A DNA stretch of 45,220 nt from Teratosphaeria epicoccoides (GCA_021401465.1 JADDMT010000187.1:1-45220), one strand, 5' to 3'; positions 1 through 10,005 are shown, counted from the first letter of the stretch. Numbers and translations are program-made. The notes: generated by a model not told the origin, from the letters alone.

Positions 1-2089
1 CGCAATTATATCGCAGCTCTAGTCGCACGAAGGCAGTACGCGATAGTACCCGATTGCCTTCTAGTCGCGGAAGATGCAGGGCGCTAAGCTTAACTACGAG
101 ACTTACGACTAAGAGCTTTTAGCTATTATTAACGGCTTCAAGGAGTACTGACACTACCTTAAAGGCGTAGCGCACCCTATTAAGGTGCTCACTAACCATA
201 ACAACCTTCGCGGCTTTATGGGCGTGAAGCAGCTAAGTAGTCGGCAAGCAAGGTAGGCGACTTTCCTCGCTAGCTTTAACTTCGTTATCTAGCATCGTTC
301 CGGAAAGACGAATCTAGCCGACGGTCCTTCGCGACGACTAGACTACGACACTAGGGAAGAGGGTAACTAACAGCTTCTCCCTACGCTGCAAACGAAGCTT
401 GTAGTTTAGGGCGGCAATCTGTCGTTAGCTCCTCTTGTAGGTCGACTGCAGGTCTAATGGGGCCTCACGGCCTCCGCTAGTGACGAACCCTCCTATCTGG
501 CAGTTGTGGCGACCGTGTCTAGCTCGATCCGTGCGGTAGTTAACCGGCTTACATGTAGTAAGCATGCGATGTCTAAAGAACCCTTTGAAGAAGTCTCGAG
601 ACTTATTTAGCGGTTGCAAGAGCGAGAACCGGAGTTAATTAATGAGGGTGTAGCCCTCTAGGACACCGCAGGCAGTCCGAAGTACTAGACTAAGTCAGGC
701 GACTTGTAGTACTTTGACAATAGGCTCTACGTACCCGCTAACCGCGCACTCTGTTCGCAGCTCCTCTGTATTCATCATGACGATGAACTCGCGGGCCATT
801 TTGGCGTAGAGAAGACAAACGCACTTCTCGGACGTAAATACTAGTAGCCTACGCTAGAACAGGATGTCTCTGACTATGTCAAATCCTGCTAGACGTGCCA
901 GATTAGCAAATCTCGGCGCTATCGCCCCTACGGCGATGCTTAGGCGCTCCTACTACTAGAGAGACCATGGCAAGACTTGACCATAGATTTTATTACTGAT
1001 TTGCCGCCAGCAAAGTAGAAAGGCGATGTAGTTGATGCTGTCCTTATAGTAGTCGACTAATACTCGAAGATGAATATCTTCATCCTATGTACGAAAAAGT
1101 GCACAAGCGGCGAGCTTGCGCGGCTACTTCGCGACGAAGTCGTATGGCGCTTTAGTATCCCCCGAAGTATCCTATTAGATCGAGGTTCTGTCTTTACTAG
1201 TAAATACTAGCAAGAATTTGTGTTTGAGGCGCGTGTTAAGCACCGCCTAAGTACAGCATTCTATCTACAGACTAATGGTTAGACTAAACGTATGAACTAG
1301 ACTCTTGAGTAGTACCTTTAGTACTACTACGCTAAGAACCAGGATGCCTAGGCTGACGCAATTCCTATGGCGGAATTTGCAGTTAATAACAGCGTGCATG
1401 CTACTATGCGCATGTCGCCATTTCAGATTCTTTATGGCTTTGATCCGGAAATACACCTAGAACCGCCTTAGGATGAGTCTTCTGAGGAGAGGGTGCTAGC
1501 CGCCGCGGAATTAGCGCGGCGTATGCGCGAGGTACATTCGGTACTAATAGAACACTAGAAAAAGGCCTCAGAATCCCAGATTAAACATAATAACACCCAT
1601 GCTAAACCGATGCAGTATGCAGTTAGTATGAAGGTATTACTGTTGACGAAGAATCTCAAGCTGAAACTTCCGAGCAAGAAGATGACGCCAAGGTTCGTCG
1701 GACCCTTCCGGATACGCGACGCGATAGGCTCGTAGGCGTACCGGCTATCATTACTATCGTCGTATTGTGTGCATGACGTCTTCTACGTATCTCTACTCGA
1801 ACTATAGGTATAGCGCAAGGGCGAAGAGCCTGCGGACCCGATGCTAGTAGCAGAAGAGAACGAAGAGTAGGAAGTCGAGGGTATTAAGGACAGTATGCGG
1901 CGCAAGGGCGCAACGCACTATCTAGTGAAGTAGAAAGGATACCTACCTGAGTACACACAATGGGTTCTGGCCGAAGACTACAAGAACGCTCCGGAAGCTA
2001 TTCGTGAATTCGAAGAGCGGAGGAAGCGTAAGCAGGGCTTGAGAAGGTCGATTCGTAGGAAGATGAGGGTTCCGGAGCAGAATTCTTAA
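1..2089 (+). pseudogene. Element A: C-terminal half of chromovirus pol (RNase H, integrase, chromodomain), RIP-degraded
   Basis: Ty3/gypsy polyprotein entering from the left edge and ending at TAA 2087-2089. One frame runs the whole way, broken only by TAG/TAA/TGA at places that should be Gln or Trp. Order: RNase H end (ELLAIINGFKEY about 108-150, NLADGPSRR about 321-345); integrase zinc finger (HHDDELAGHFG about 774-806, then C-x2-C near 888-902); integrase core with TIDFITDL (about 981), LLDRGSVFTS (about 1170) and the MNxTLExYL glutamate (about 1291); a GPFRI-type SH3-like segment (about 1700); and a chromodomain (about 1870-2036, YLVKxKGYLPEYTQW) with a basic tail. The family cuts and joins element DNA; the chromodomain steers insertion to modified histones. 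Gag, protease and most of RT lie outside. No product is expected because of the stops. Confidence 0.93.
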
Positions 2090-2304
2090 CACGTGTATGT
2101 AGCGCATAACGCGCGAAGTGACAACGAGAAGCAAACGCCCTACTCATACATCATTAATGCCTAAAGGCACACCTAGAATAAACCCAAGAAGAACAAGAGA
2201 CATGCTCGGATTAGCTTCGTAGCTAATGCTTAGCGACTACTAGTCGGGGGCTTCCTGACTAAACCCGAAGCAGGAGAGTCTTTCTTGTTACGGTCCGCTA
2301 GGGA

Positions 2305-3726
2305 CTACCTACCTGCACGGGGTCTACTAAACACCCCGAAGCGACCATAAGTAACGGGGGTAGTAACGCCACGAAGAGAGGCTAGCATCTTCTTCTTTAG
2401 TAGGTTGCGAGGGAGCTCGTCTTCAGAGCCTATAGTAGCCAGAGAACTAGCGACACCCTTACCGCGCCTAGTCGCGACGACTACCTCATCCTTAGCATTA
2501 GAAGGCGAAGAGACTCGAGCGCGCTTGCGGCTGTCGCGCTCGGCCCTTGAGATCATCTTGCGCTTCTTGACATGAGTGTCGACTACATCATTAGACTTAG
2601 TGTCTCCCTTAGGCGTAACCGGTGCGGTGACACTATGGCGCGAAGGGATCACGTTAGGACCGAAGGTATCCTGAGTGTCGTCATCCTCCTTATCCTCAAA
2701 GATCTGGCCTAGAGGCTTGTGCCTTAGCGTCTTGACAGACGTAGTGCGGGTCGCAAGCGGGGAAGGCTCGGCTTCCTTGTCGCTGACCTCAATTTCGGCC
2801 CTAGCCCTCTTCTTCTTCTTAGACAGTAGCGTCGAGGCGGCGTAGGCGGCGGCGCTACAATGTGTTAGCTATACGCACGCGACAGGATTCGAGTGAGTAA
2901 CTTACGGCTTAGTCCTCGGGACCGGCTTAGAGGCAGGCTGCCTCTCGGTACGGCGCTAGGGCGTGGCCTTAGCGGCGGGAGCGGCGAATTGCTTAATGAC
3001 CTTCTTGCGGATCATCTGCGTTTCGAAGTCATCGTTAATAGAGGCAAGGGCCCCGAGTTGCTGACGCTAACAGCTAGTCGGATACTTCTTGACGCTAACG
3101 TTAGCCTAGCGGAAAAGTCAGCATTTTATACTTAGAGGGTACCCGCACTATATGCGTACTATGGCGAAGGTCTCGACCCTAACAGTTAGCACCTTCAAGA
3201 TCTTCTAGACTAAGTCTGCGATTAGACCCAGACAAACGTTTTCGCCTGTTAGCAGAGAGTCAAAGCGAACGCTGCCATGAGAACAGTTAGTAGTCGCGGT
3301 GAAGCACAAGAGGGCGCCAAGCAGGTAGGCGAGTGCCTCGCGGTACTTGGCCTGTAGCCTGTTCATAGTCAGAGTGCCTTTAGCAATCCCCTTGTCGCGC
3401 GTACTCTAGAAGTTATCGATGTTACGGCAGAGCTAGTTGTACTCGCCGTACACCTCTTTAGGGAGGTCTTAGCATTTTTGATGCTTGCTATTACAGTTGA
3501 CACAATTGCGGTAGATACCGCCCTCATTAAACCTGCCGACGCAGATCTTGGCTACGCTTCAGTTAGTACAAGTCACGCATACCTCGCGGGTAGGGGACGC
3601 CTTACTAACACACAGAGGAGAGATGTGTGTAGCTTGGCTACTAAGGTTGTCGAGGTATTGTCGACACGAGCGACGATCGCGGGCAGAGCGAGTAGCGTTA
3701 AACTTAGTCTGTAGCACATGAGCCAT
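2305..3726 (-). pseudogene. Element A antisense gene: Cys-cluster protein with basic C-terminus, two introns
   Basis: Function not recognised. Start chosen at ATG 3726-3724, 156 bp downstream of a TATA box; stop TAG 2307-2305. Two introns are visible. Intron 1 is 3159-3106 (GTACGC, branch TGCTGAC, CTAG; 54 nt) and removes three stop codons. Intron 2 is 2905-2855 (GTAAGT, branch GCTAAC, TAG; 51 nt) and joins the frames exactly. The spliced frame is 1317 nt (438 aa). Residues about 51-84 hold cysteines ending in C-x2-C-x6-C (NCVNCNSKHQKC). The last 180 residues are rich in Lys, Arg, Ser and Asp and hold two likely nuclear-localisation stretches (KKKKRAR, KKRKM). Exons 1 and 2 carry seven stops (TGA, TAA, TAG) at likely Gln/Trp codons; exon 3 has none. 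It lies head-on to pol and upstream of the putative 3' LTR. A DNA- or RNA-binding accessory protein is a guess. Confidence 0.72.
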
Positions 3727-3881
3727 TATAGCTAAGACGGGTTAATTGATCTTAATTGATTGATTGAAGAAGAAGGAGCTCTAGTATAGACCTGCAGACA
3801 CGGCGAGGCGCAAGCTAAGCGAAGTAGGAGCGGAGGTCGATGTTAGTGTCTTAGAACAGGAAAGTTTAGGGAGCGACGAGG

Positions 3882-3889
3882 TTTTTATA
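3882..3889 (-). promoter_or_regulatory. TATA box of the element A antisense gene
   Basis: TATAAAAA on the minus strand, about 156 bp upstream of the antisense ATG at 3726. The interval holds a CT/TTC-rich stretch (about 3765-3780), as in many fungal 5' leaders. It suggests the antisense gene had its own promoter inside the element rather than relying on the LTR. Confidence 0.5.
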
Positions 3890-3993
3890 CCCTCTGACAG
3901 CCCCCCTGTTGCCTACCGCAACCGTTGAGCTAGTGACTCGAACTACATGCGCAGAGTACCTGCCTTTAGTTGACTTACAAGGGGACCGAATAA

Positions 3994-4896
3994 TGTAATA
4001 ACGGATAACGCGGCTGTCACGCATGTGCGCTAACCGCACTCGTGCTAGCCTACTAGCATGGAAATGTGGCGAGGCCCGCGCCAGGAGCGCGCTCCTGCCG
4101 TTTCGAGCGGCGCGCGTAGAGCGTCCGCGTACTTTCCTACTACCCTGAGGTTCTGCGACACGTTCTTCATAGTCACGACTAAATAGGGACGGCCAAGCTA
4201 CTTGGCGAGGCCGGCGCGCATGCTCGCCCTATAATTTCAAGGATTAACCGAAGTACGTACTCGTGGTTTCCTGATATCTCGATCCGCATGTAAAGCGAAG
4301 GTGTTACGAAGCTACCTAACATGTAACAGATTAAAACCCGCCCGAGTTAGCAGCCTCTGCCCCGCACTCGCTACGAAGGTGTTAAGGTATGCGCATGACA
4401 CATGTTACGCAGGCTATCTACCTATTCACCCTTGCGCGGTATAAGCGTGCTACATCCCGTACCCTATATGTTCCGCGTGCGTCACTTAGTAAGGCTAGGG
4501 ACATCCTCATAGGAGGAGGGGCAGTGATACGGTTGATACTAGGGGACCATTTAAACCGCATGGGTTCTAATGGCCGCCCTTGGCATGTAGTGACCCTGCT
4601 ACATATGGCAAGGGGGTCCTTCGTACATACGTTAGCTCGTATGTCGTCTAAGTAGGATCAGTTGTCGACGTAGGACGCCCCTACATCGCTGACCCTACGG
4701 TACCCCTACGGGGTTAGGCTCAGACATGCTTTCCCTAATTAAGGAGCGTCGGGGGTTATAAGCACCCTTAGCGCCACCTCTGCGATAAGCAGAAAGCAGC
4801 GCTGTCTTGTACCTACTAAAAGGTCGGATTACTCTGTCACACTACGAGATATTTTCATATCATATAGCACATACATCTATATCACTTTGTTAGTAA
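3994..4896 (+). repeat. Putative 3' LTR of element A
   Basis: The segment starts with TGTAATAACGG, just after a purine-rich AAGGGGACCGAA (about 3979-3990), and ends with TTAGTAACA at 4896, where pol of element B resumes. The TGT...ACA ends and the position between the antisense gene and foreign pol sequence fit a 3' LTR of about 0.9 kb. A TATA-like GGGTTATAAGCACCC lies near 4752. TGTCAC at 4015 is an alternative start. No second copy lies in the window, so the borders are inferred. It is more GC-rich than its surroundings and holds no gene; an 88-codon open frame at 4389-4655 looks accidental. Confidence 0.4.
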
Positions 4897-4901
4897 CAGC
4901 T

Positions 4902-5386
4902 TAGGCATGTTAATAGATAAGAGCAAGCTTAGCGTAGTAAAGGAGTAGCCTGTACCTAAGACTCTAAAGGAAGTTTAGAGCTTTCTTAGCTTTGCTAACT
5001 TCTACTAGAAGTTTATTAAGAACTACTCTAAGATAGCCGCGCCGCTTACTACCATGGCTAAAGGAAGTAGTAGCCCGTTTCTGTAGGGAGAGGCTAAAGA
5101 GGCTGCTTTCTGCATACTTATATTAGCCTTTACTAGTACTCTAATCCTCTAGCATTATGATCCTAAGCTTCTAATCAAGATAGAAACTAACGCCTCTAGA
5201 TTTGCCTTAGGTAGCATTCTCTCCTAGCTTATTGCAGGCAAGGATACTACTCGCTAGTACCCTATTACATTCTACTCTTAGAAGTTTACCCTAGCGGAGC
5301 AGAACTACAAGAACTATAACTAAGAGCTATTAGCAATTATAGAATGCTTTAAGACATAGCGCTACTACCTTAAAGGCGCGCCCTAG
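4902..5386 (+). pseudogene. Element B: chromovirus pol, part 1 (end of RT, RNase H)
   Basis: The fragment starts inside pol with the RT thumb and RNase H linker (TLKEVxSFLSFANFYxKFI, about 4960-5015). It continues through RNase H motifs: the catalytic acidic position in IKIETNASRFALGSIL (about 5176-5222) and NYKNYNxELLAIIECFK (about 5302-5353). Tyr/Asn at expected His/Asp sites and many TAG codons fit RIP. The frame is cut at codon TAG 5384-5386 by the TRIM and resumes at 6154. Removing the TRIM plus one copy of its 5-bp duplication restores one continuous frame (LKGAP-x-TICVLSNYNNL). The 5' part of the element is missing, apparently replaced by element A. Confidence 0.9.
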
Positions 5387-5628
5387 TAATATGCTAGACA
5401 TACAGGCGCTAGCCGCAGGCTTGGCGTCACGTGACCTCGCAGATATTTGAGATGCTAGACATATAGGTGCTAGTAGTAGGCTTGGCGTCATGTGACCTCG
5501 CGGATGTTTCTTAGGTTGCAGTGTGTGTACATATGTAGCTAACTATAATTAGCCCTGTTACAGGACTAATTACTAAGCCTTTTAGCCATATAGGGTAGTA
5601 GTAAAAGGTTAGCATACCTTCCCTATTA
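5387..5628 (+). repeat. TRIM left LTR
   Basis: 242 bp. It opens with two tandem copies of a roughly 61-bp unit starting ATGCTAGAC (5391 and 5452). Each has the core GGCGTCACGTGACCTCGC or a one-base variant; GTCACGTGAC (5426-5435) is a perfect palindrome containing the E-box CACGTG. The downstream part holds AGGACTAATTACT (5562-5574), complementary to the site just after this LTR. Confidence 0.9.
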
Positions 5629-5630
5629 AG

Positions 5631-5643
5631 AGTAATTAGTCCT
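5631..5643 (+). other. TRIM primer-binding site, complementary to its own LTR
   Basis: AGTAATTAGTCCT starts two bases after the left LTR, where a retrotransposon primer-binding site belongs. It is the exact reverse complement of AGGACTAATTACT inside the LTR (5562-5574; second copy 6082-6094). It lacks the TGG expected for pairing with a tRNA CCA end. Tf1-like self-priming is the simplest reading. Confidence 0.6.
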
Positions 5644-5891
5644 ATATAGTTAGACCTAGGTTCAAGCGAGTTTTTTGCTTAGATCTCTAGCTAAGAGTAC
5701 AGGGTATCTGCAGATACTAACTAGCTTAGAGTAACATATGCCTAACCTTATAGGGTAAAACTGCTACTAAGTTATGTGTCTATAGAGAGTTAGCCGCCTC
5801 CCTCTAAGTTATGTGCCTATGTAGACCCCCCTGCCTCTAAGTCATGTAATAGTATGCTGTTTAGTTTAGTAGAACTAAGGGTAGTCCCTTT

Positions 5892-5903
5892 AAGGAGAGG
5901 GGA
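5892..5903 (+). other. TRIM polypurine tract
   Basis: AAGGAGAGGGGA lies three bases before the right LTR. This is the usual position of the plus-strand primer and supports an LTR-retrotransposon origin of the element. Confidence 0.75.
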
Positions 5904-5906
5904 TAA

Positions 5907-6148
5907 TAATATGCTAGACGTATAGGCGCTAGCTACAGGCTTGGCGTCATGTGACCTTGCGGATATTTGAGATGCTAGACGTATGGGTGCTAGCCGCAGG
6001 CTTGGCGTCACGTGACCTTGCGGATGTTTCTCAGGTTATAGTGTGTGTGCATATGTAGCCAACTGTAATCAGCCCTGTTACAGGACTAATTACTAAGCCT
6101 TTTAGCCATGTAGGGTAGTAGTAAAAGGTTAGCATACCTTTCCTATTA
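5907..6148 (+). repeat. TRIM right LTR
   Basis: Same length (242 bp) and structure as the left copy, with two tandem 61-bp units. Differences from the left copy are nearly all C/T and G/A. Followed by CCTAG, the target duplication. Confidence 0.9.
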
Positions 6149-6153
6149 CCTAG

Positions 6154-8010
6154 ACTATTTGCGTGCTCTCTAACTACAATAACCTTTGTAGATTCATAGG
6201 CGCGAAGCAGCTAAATAGCCACTAAGCTTAATAGGCCATATATCTGTTAAGGTTTAATTTTGCTATTAAGCATAATAAGGGGACTAACAACCTAGCTAAT
6301 AGGCCTTCTTGCTATGCAGACTACGTACTAACTACATAGGCAGCAAACATGCTCCTCCTAACCCTAAGGAATAAAATGTCGTTTAGGGGCAGGAGGAAGA
6401 ACAAGCTAATAACCTAATTGTTAATCGCATCTAGGCTACATACGTGTAGCAGGCGAAGAGCATAGAGCTCCTACTCCGACCTAGAGAGAACTAACCCCTA
6501 ATAACCCTACTAGCCTTTATTTGCAAGGTAGTAACCTAGGAAGAGTCCCTAGTAAAGGACATTTCAGTGAATGTAGAGACCCTACTTTGCAGGCTATAAT
6601 TAGCCTTAGAGCAACCTAAAAGCACTAGCAAGGACTAGGAGTACAAGCATAGCGTCTAGTATAAGGGCGATTGCATTTAGGTCCCGAATAATAAAGCATT
6701 AAAGGCGTAACTACTACACTTATACTATAACGACCTGTTAGCTAGGCACTTTAGGAGAGACTATACCCTTGCCTTATTATTGCGGAAGTACTAGTAGCTA
6801 GATATTACAAAGGAGGTTAACAAATACAGCCGAACCTACTACATGTACTAGATAATAAAGAGCAAGCGCTATTACAGATATAGCGAGGTGCATGCTTTGC
6901 CCCTACCTAATAGGCTATAGTAAGAGATTACTATAGACTTTATCATAGACCTGCCTCTAAGCAAGCTCTTCGGCTACGTGTATAAGGCTATCCTAGTAAC
7001 TGTCGACAGGTTCTCTAAGATAGTAATCTTTGTCCTAACTAACAAGACATGTTCTAGTATAGAGCTAGCAAACATTATAGTACGTAAAGTCGTGCGCTAT
7101 TTTAGCATGCTAGAAGGAGTACTCTTAGATCGTGGCAGTGTCTTTACTAGCTAATAATAGAGTAACTTTACATGCAAAGCGTAACTAAAGCATAAACTTA
7201 GTATAGCCTTTTATCTGCAAACTAATAGCTAGACTAAGTAAGTAAACTAGACCCTAGAGTAGTACCTCTATTGTTACTATAATAAGGAACAAAATAACTA
7301 GGCCAAGTTGTTACTATAAGCCGAATATGCGAGTAACGTATACGATAATGCTACTACTAGCATGTCGCCTTTCTAGGTAGTATTAGGATTCTAGCCTTCT
7401 CTGACATTAGCGCCTTAGGACGAGTCTGCTAAAGGGAGGGTACTAGCTGCCATAGAGCACGCGCATTAGTTACGCGACGTAACTAAAAGGCTTAAAGAGA
7501 ATTAGCGACAGATAGTAAACTAGCGGGCAGGGTACTATAACATGCGGCATAAGCGCCAAGCTTATTTAGTAGGAGATATAGTGCTGTTGTTAACTAAGAA
7601 CTTGCGACTACTAGTGCTAAAGAAGAAGATAGCAGCCTAATTTATTAGACTATTTTATGTACTTGACATAATTAGCAATTAGGCTTATTGTCTAGTATTG
7701 CCCTCCTAGTACTAGAGTTATAATGTTTTCTATATCTTGCTACTTAAGCCTTAGAATAGCCGAGCAGGCAAAGAGCCTACCTATCCTATGCCTCTCGCTA
7801 AAGAGGATAGCAAGTATAAGGTTTAGGCTATTAGGGGTACAAGGGTACATAGCAGTATACGCTAATACCTAGTATAGTAGAAGGATTAGCTAGAGGATTA
7901 TAATATCTAGGTTGACGAAGCTAACTGCGAGGGTACGAAGGACCTAATTGAAGCATACCTAGCGTAGAAGAGAGGTAAGAAGAGATCAGGTAGAGGAAAA
8001 AGGGAAAGGT
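6154..8010 (+). pseudogene. Element B: chromovirus pol, part 2 (RNase H end, integrase, chromodomain)
   Basis: Continuation of the interrupted pol. It holds the end of RNase H (NFAIKHNKGTNNLANRPS, about 6252-6306), a degraded integrase zinc finger (about 6715-6850), and an integrase core with TIDFIIDLPLSKLFG (about 6930), VLLDRGSVFTS (about 7120) and FYLQTNSxTK (about 7211). A chromodomain follows (about 7812-7990, ending NCEGTKDLIEAYL) with a basic tail KRGKKRSGRGK. At least one indel shifts frame between 6350 and 6900; otherwise the breaks are RIP-type stops. Most similar in plan to element A, although more AT-rich. Confidence 0.9.
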
Positions 8011-8126
8011 AAGCCTAGGGGAAAATAGCCTTACAGGCTACCTATATTTTGGCCCTAGGCAGGGCGCAAAAGCTAAGCATGCTTGTAGCTAGAGCTGCCT
8101 ACCCCCTAAGGGTGCCTAAATTAGGG

Positions 8127-9206
8127 CTACTCCTCATTCTCTACTACTATGTCCGCATCATCCTCTACTACTATGTTCGTATTATCCTCTGCCTCTATGT
8201 CCCTATTATTGTCAGAACGAGAACCTAGGAGGTCCATGAGGCCCTTACACTCCTATTAAGGGATTAGTAGGCGACGACCTAACGAGGAGTATCCGCGGGA
8301 TATGCTTACCTCTATCTCGCTATTAAGGCAGGCTCGGAGCCTACTCATGGCGGCATTGACGCAAGTAAGATCCGCGCAGGGCACGCGGGCATCAAGGAAC
8401 TATTAGCAGGTTAGCATGTAACGAGCAAACGACAAGCTAGGAGACTTATAGCGCGGCTAAGCTCAAAGAGGCCTACTAAGGCCTACGTGTTCTACTTAGT
8501 AGCAGCGACAGCCTAGCTGCTACTACCCGCTAGCGCGGCGCTAGCAGCACGCTTGGCTTTAGCCGTAATAGCAGGGAAGCGCTTAGGGACAGAGTCGCGA
8601 TTATGCTGTAGCCTCTGAAAATAGTTAGCACCTAAAACTTATAACCAAGGTATGCGACAAGTAGGCGAGGAACATACCTTAAGTAGTAGGCGCTAATTCG
8701 TAGTAGCATCTAGGTACGCCTGCTAGGCTATATCGTAATCCTCGCTAGTAGTGTTAGGGTCGCGCCTAGTACACTCGGCCTTAGCCCTAAGCGTAGAGCA
8801 TGACGTTATACTTAGCTACTATGGCCTAGTTTATAGGCTTGCATATATAGTTGCTCTTACTATAGCTACAAGCATAGTTAGTAGGTACACCTAGCTAGAG
8901 AAGTGCATGTCTAGGGCAGACAAAGGTGCATACTACTCGTAGCGCTTCTGCTGTCCTAACTTGAAGCATGCTATGCACGGCCTGTACTCTAGGATCAAGT
9001 TAACAACGCGCTACGTATGTTTAAAGCAAGTAATACTTACTGTTAAGGCCGATGTACTACGCGTAGCGCTTGTAGTTATTAACAAGCGGCTCTTCACTAT
9101 AGCCATGGCATTAGGACGGCGTGAACTAAGTAGGCTAAGCGCCTGTTAACCTTGTAGGAGTAGCTACCGCGGCGCTAGCGGCAATCTTAGAGCCTTTAGG
9201 AGGCAT
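8127..9206 (-). pseudogene. Element B antisense gene: CxxC protein with acidic C-terminus, at least three introns
   Basis: Function not recognised. Start at ATG 9206-9204 (MPPKGSKIAASAAVATPTR...), stop TAG 8129-8127. Introns seen: 9040-8989 (GTAAGT, branch TTAAC, TAG; 52 nt), 8677-8615 (GTATGT, branch GCTAAC, CAG; 63 nt) and 8309-8253 (GTAAGC, branch CTACTAAT, TAG; 57 nt). The first two join the frames exactly. Exon 2 begins with YRPCIACFKLGQQKRYE, a CxxC motif placed like the Cys cluster of the other antisense genes. Exon 3 is Ala/Lys-rich. The last exon is strongly acidic (NNRDIEAEDN, VVEDDADIVVENEE). Several RIP-type stops lie in exons 1-3, and one frame change lies between 8614 and 8470 (an indel or a missed intron). 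It converges on pol and lies upstream of the polypurine tract and LTR. Confidence 0.65.
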
Positions 9207-9553
9207 GTTAGGAAGTTAATATGATAGAGAAAGTCAGGATTACTACGTGCAAATAGCGGACTTTATACCTACGCGCTATTTACGCTATAGAAGCTTCCTG
9301 TAGCTATAAACTCCCTGTTACTACAAGCAACTAGCGCTAGAGCTAATTAGAACTAACAAGCGTGTTTGCAGCACGCTTCATGTAGTGACAAAGAGTCATG
9401 TTACCTAAGTCATAGCTCTAGCATAATTCACAGGCTACCTTAGTAATAAAGGAAGTTCATAGAGGGGGCTAACTGCTTACAGGATAGACTATAAAGAACC
9501 TGATCTTGCTTAGTGCAAGAAGGGAGCGGTCCGAGTGTCAAGACAACCCTTAT
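9207..9553. other. Spacer between antisense gene and polypurine tract of element B
   Basis: About 350 bp with no open frame or recognised motif. By analogy with element A it should hold the promoter of the minus-strand gene, but no convincing TATA box was found. Confidence 0.4.
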
Positions 9554-9565
9554 AGGAGAAGGGGG
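9554..9565 (+). other. Polypurine tract of element B
   Basis: AGGAGAAGGGGG, followed by CAAA and then TGATACTAGACAGC, which looks like an LTR start. The position after the antisense gene matches elements III and IV. Confidence 0.55.
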
Positions 9566-9569
9566 CAAA

Positions 9570-10005
9570 TGATACTAGACAGCTAAGCTATAGGCTCATT
9601 TAGCTAGGCTAGTAAGCTAAGCCGCACGTGACGTACGTAGGTGTACCTTATACGCTTTGCTTCGTAATTAAAGAAGGGTAGTAATTAGTTTTTAGACCTT
9701 ACCCTAGGCTCTATACGCTACTACATACCTATGTATTAATTACTAGTCGCATACTACATTAATACATTCGACCTTCTTTATGTCCTTATAGAAGCTATAT
9801 GATAGGAAAGGTGTGCTAACCTTTTACTACTACCCTACATAGCTACAAAAGGCTTAGTAATTAGTCCTGTAATAGGGCTGATTACAGTTAGCTACATATG
9901 CACATACATTACAACCTAAGAAATATCCGCAAGGTCGCGTGATGCTAAGCCTGCGGCTAGCACCTATACGTCTAGCATAATACTATGTGTATCCCCTATC
10001 TTTAC
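9570..10005 (+). repeat. Putative 3' LTR of element B, interrupted by a solo TRIM LTR
   Basis: Begins TGATACTAG right after the polypurine tract. The segment is AT-rich and non-coding and is cut at 9800-9982 by a solo LTR of the TRIM family. The right border is inferred: minus-strand gag/protease coding sequence is visible from about 9988-10012 on. No partner LTR lies in the window. Confidence 0.4.
9800..9982 (-). mobile_element. Solo LTR of the TRIM family, minus strand
   Basis: 183 bp, the reverse complement of the TRIM LTR, with ends TATTATGC...CCTATCA. It has only one copy of the 61-bp E-box unit, which accounts for its length against 242 bp. Flanks CTATA (9795-9799) and CTATG (9983-9987) look like a 5-bp target duplication with one RIP-type change. 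A solo LTR arises by recombination between the two LTRs of a full element, so TRIM copies have inserted more than once. Confidence 0.85.

Larger units (their letters stand above)
5387..6148 (+). mobile_element. TRIM: 762-bp non-coding miniature LTR retrotransposon with 5-bp target duplication
   Basis: Two 242-bp direct repeats (5387-5628 and 5907-6148) flank a 278-bp interior. The ends are TAATATGC...CCTATTA, so TAATA/TATTA form an inverted terminal repeat. CCTAG is duplicated on both sides (5382-5386 and 6149-6153), and element B pol reads through in frame when the insert is removed. A polypurine tract AAGGAGAGGGGA (5892-5903) lies just before the right repeat, and a primer-binding-like site (5631-5643) just after the left one. 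No reading frame of note is inside. A terminal-repeat retrotransposon in miniature must use enzymes from an autonomous element; none with this LTR is visible here. Confidence 0.88.

Noticed and set aside
3478..3714. 78-codon plus-strand open frame
   Set aside because: Shadow of exon 1 of the antisense gene of element A, which has introns, a TATA box and a cysteine cluster in its own frame.
4389..4655. 88-codon open frame on the plus strand
   Set aside because: Lies in the putative LTR of element A, has no recognisable motif and no RIP-type interruptions that would mark a former gene; likely chance in GC-richer DNA.
5660..5700. tRNA-like B-box (GGTTCAAGC) followed by a T-run inside the TRIM, suggesting a SINE
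   Set aside because: No A-box or cloverleaf arms could be drawn, and LTRs plus a polypurine tract identify an LTR element.
8961..9149. 62-codon plus-strand open frame
   Set aside because: Opposite strand of exons 1-2 of the element B antisense gene; no motif.
9800..9982. MITE or DNA transposon, because of the inverted TATGCTA/TAGCATA-like ends
   Set aside because: The same sequence is the LTR of the TRIM, with a 5-bp duplication; the inverted ends are those usual for LTRs.
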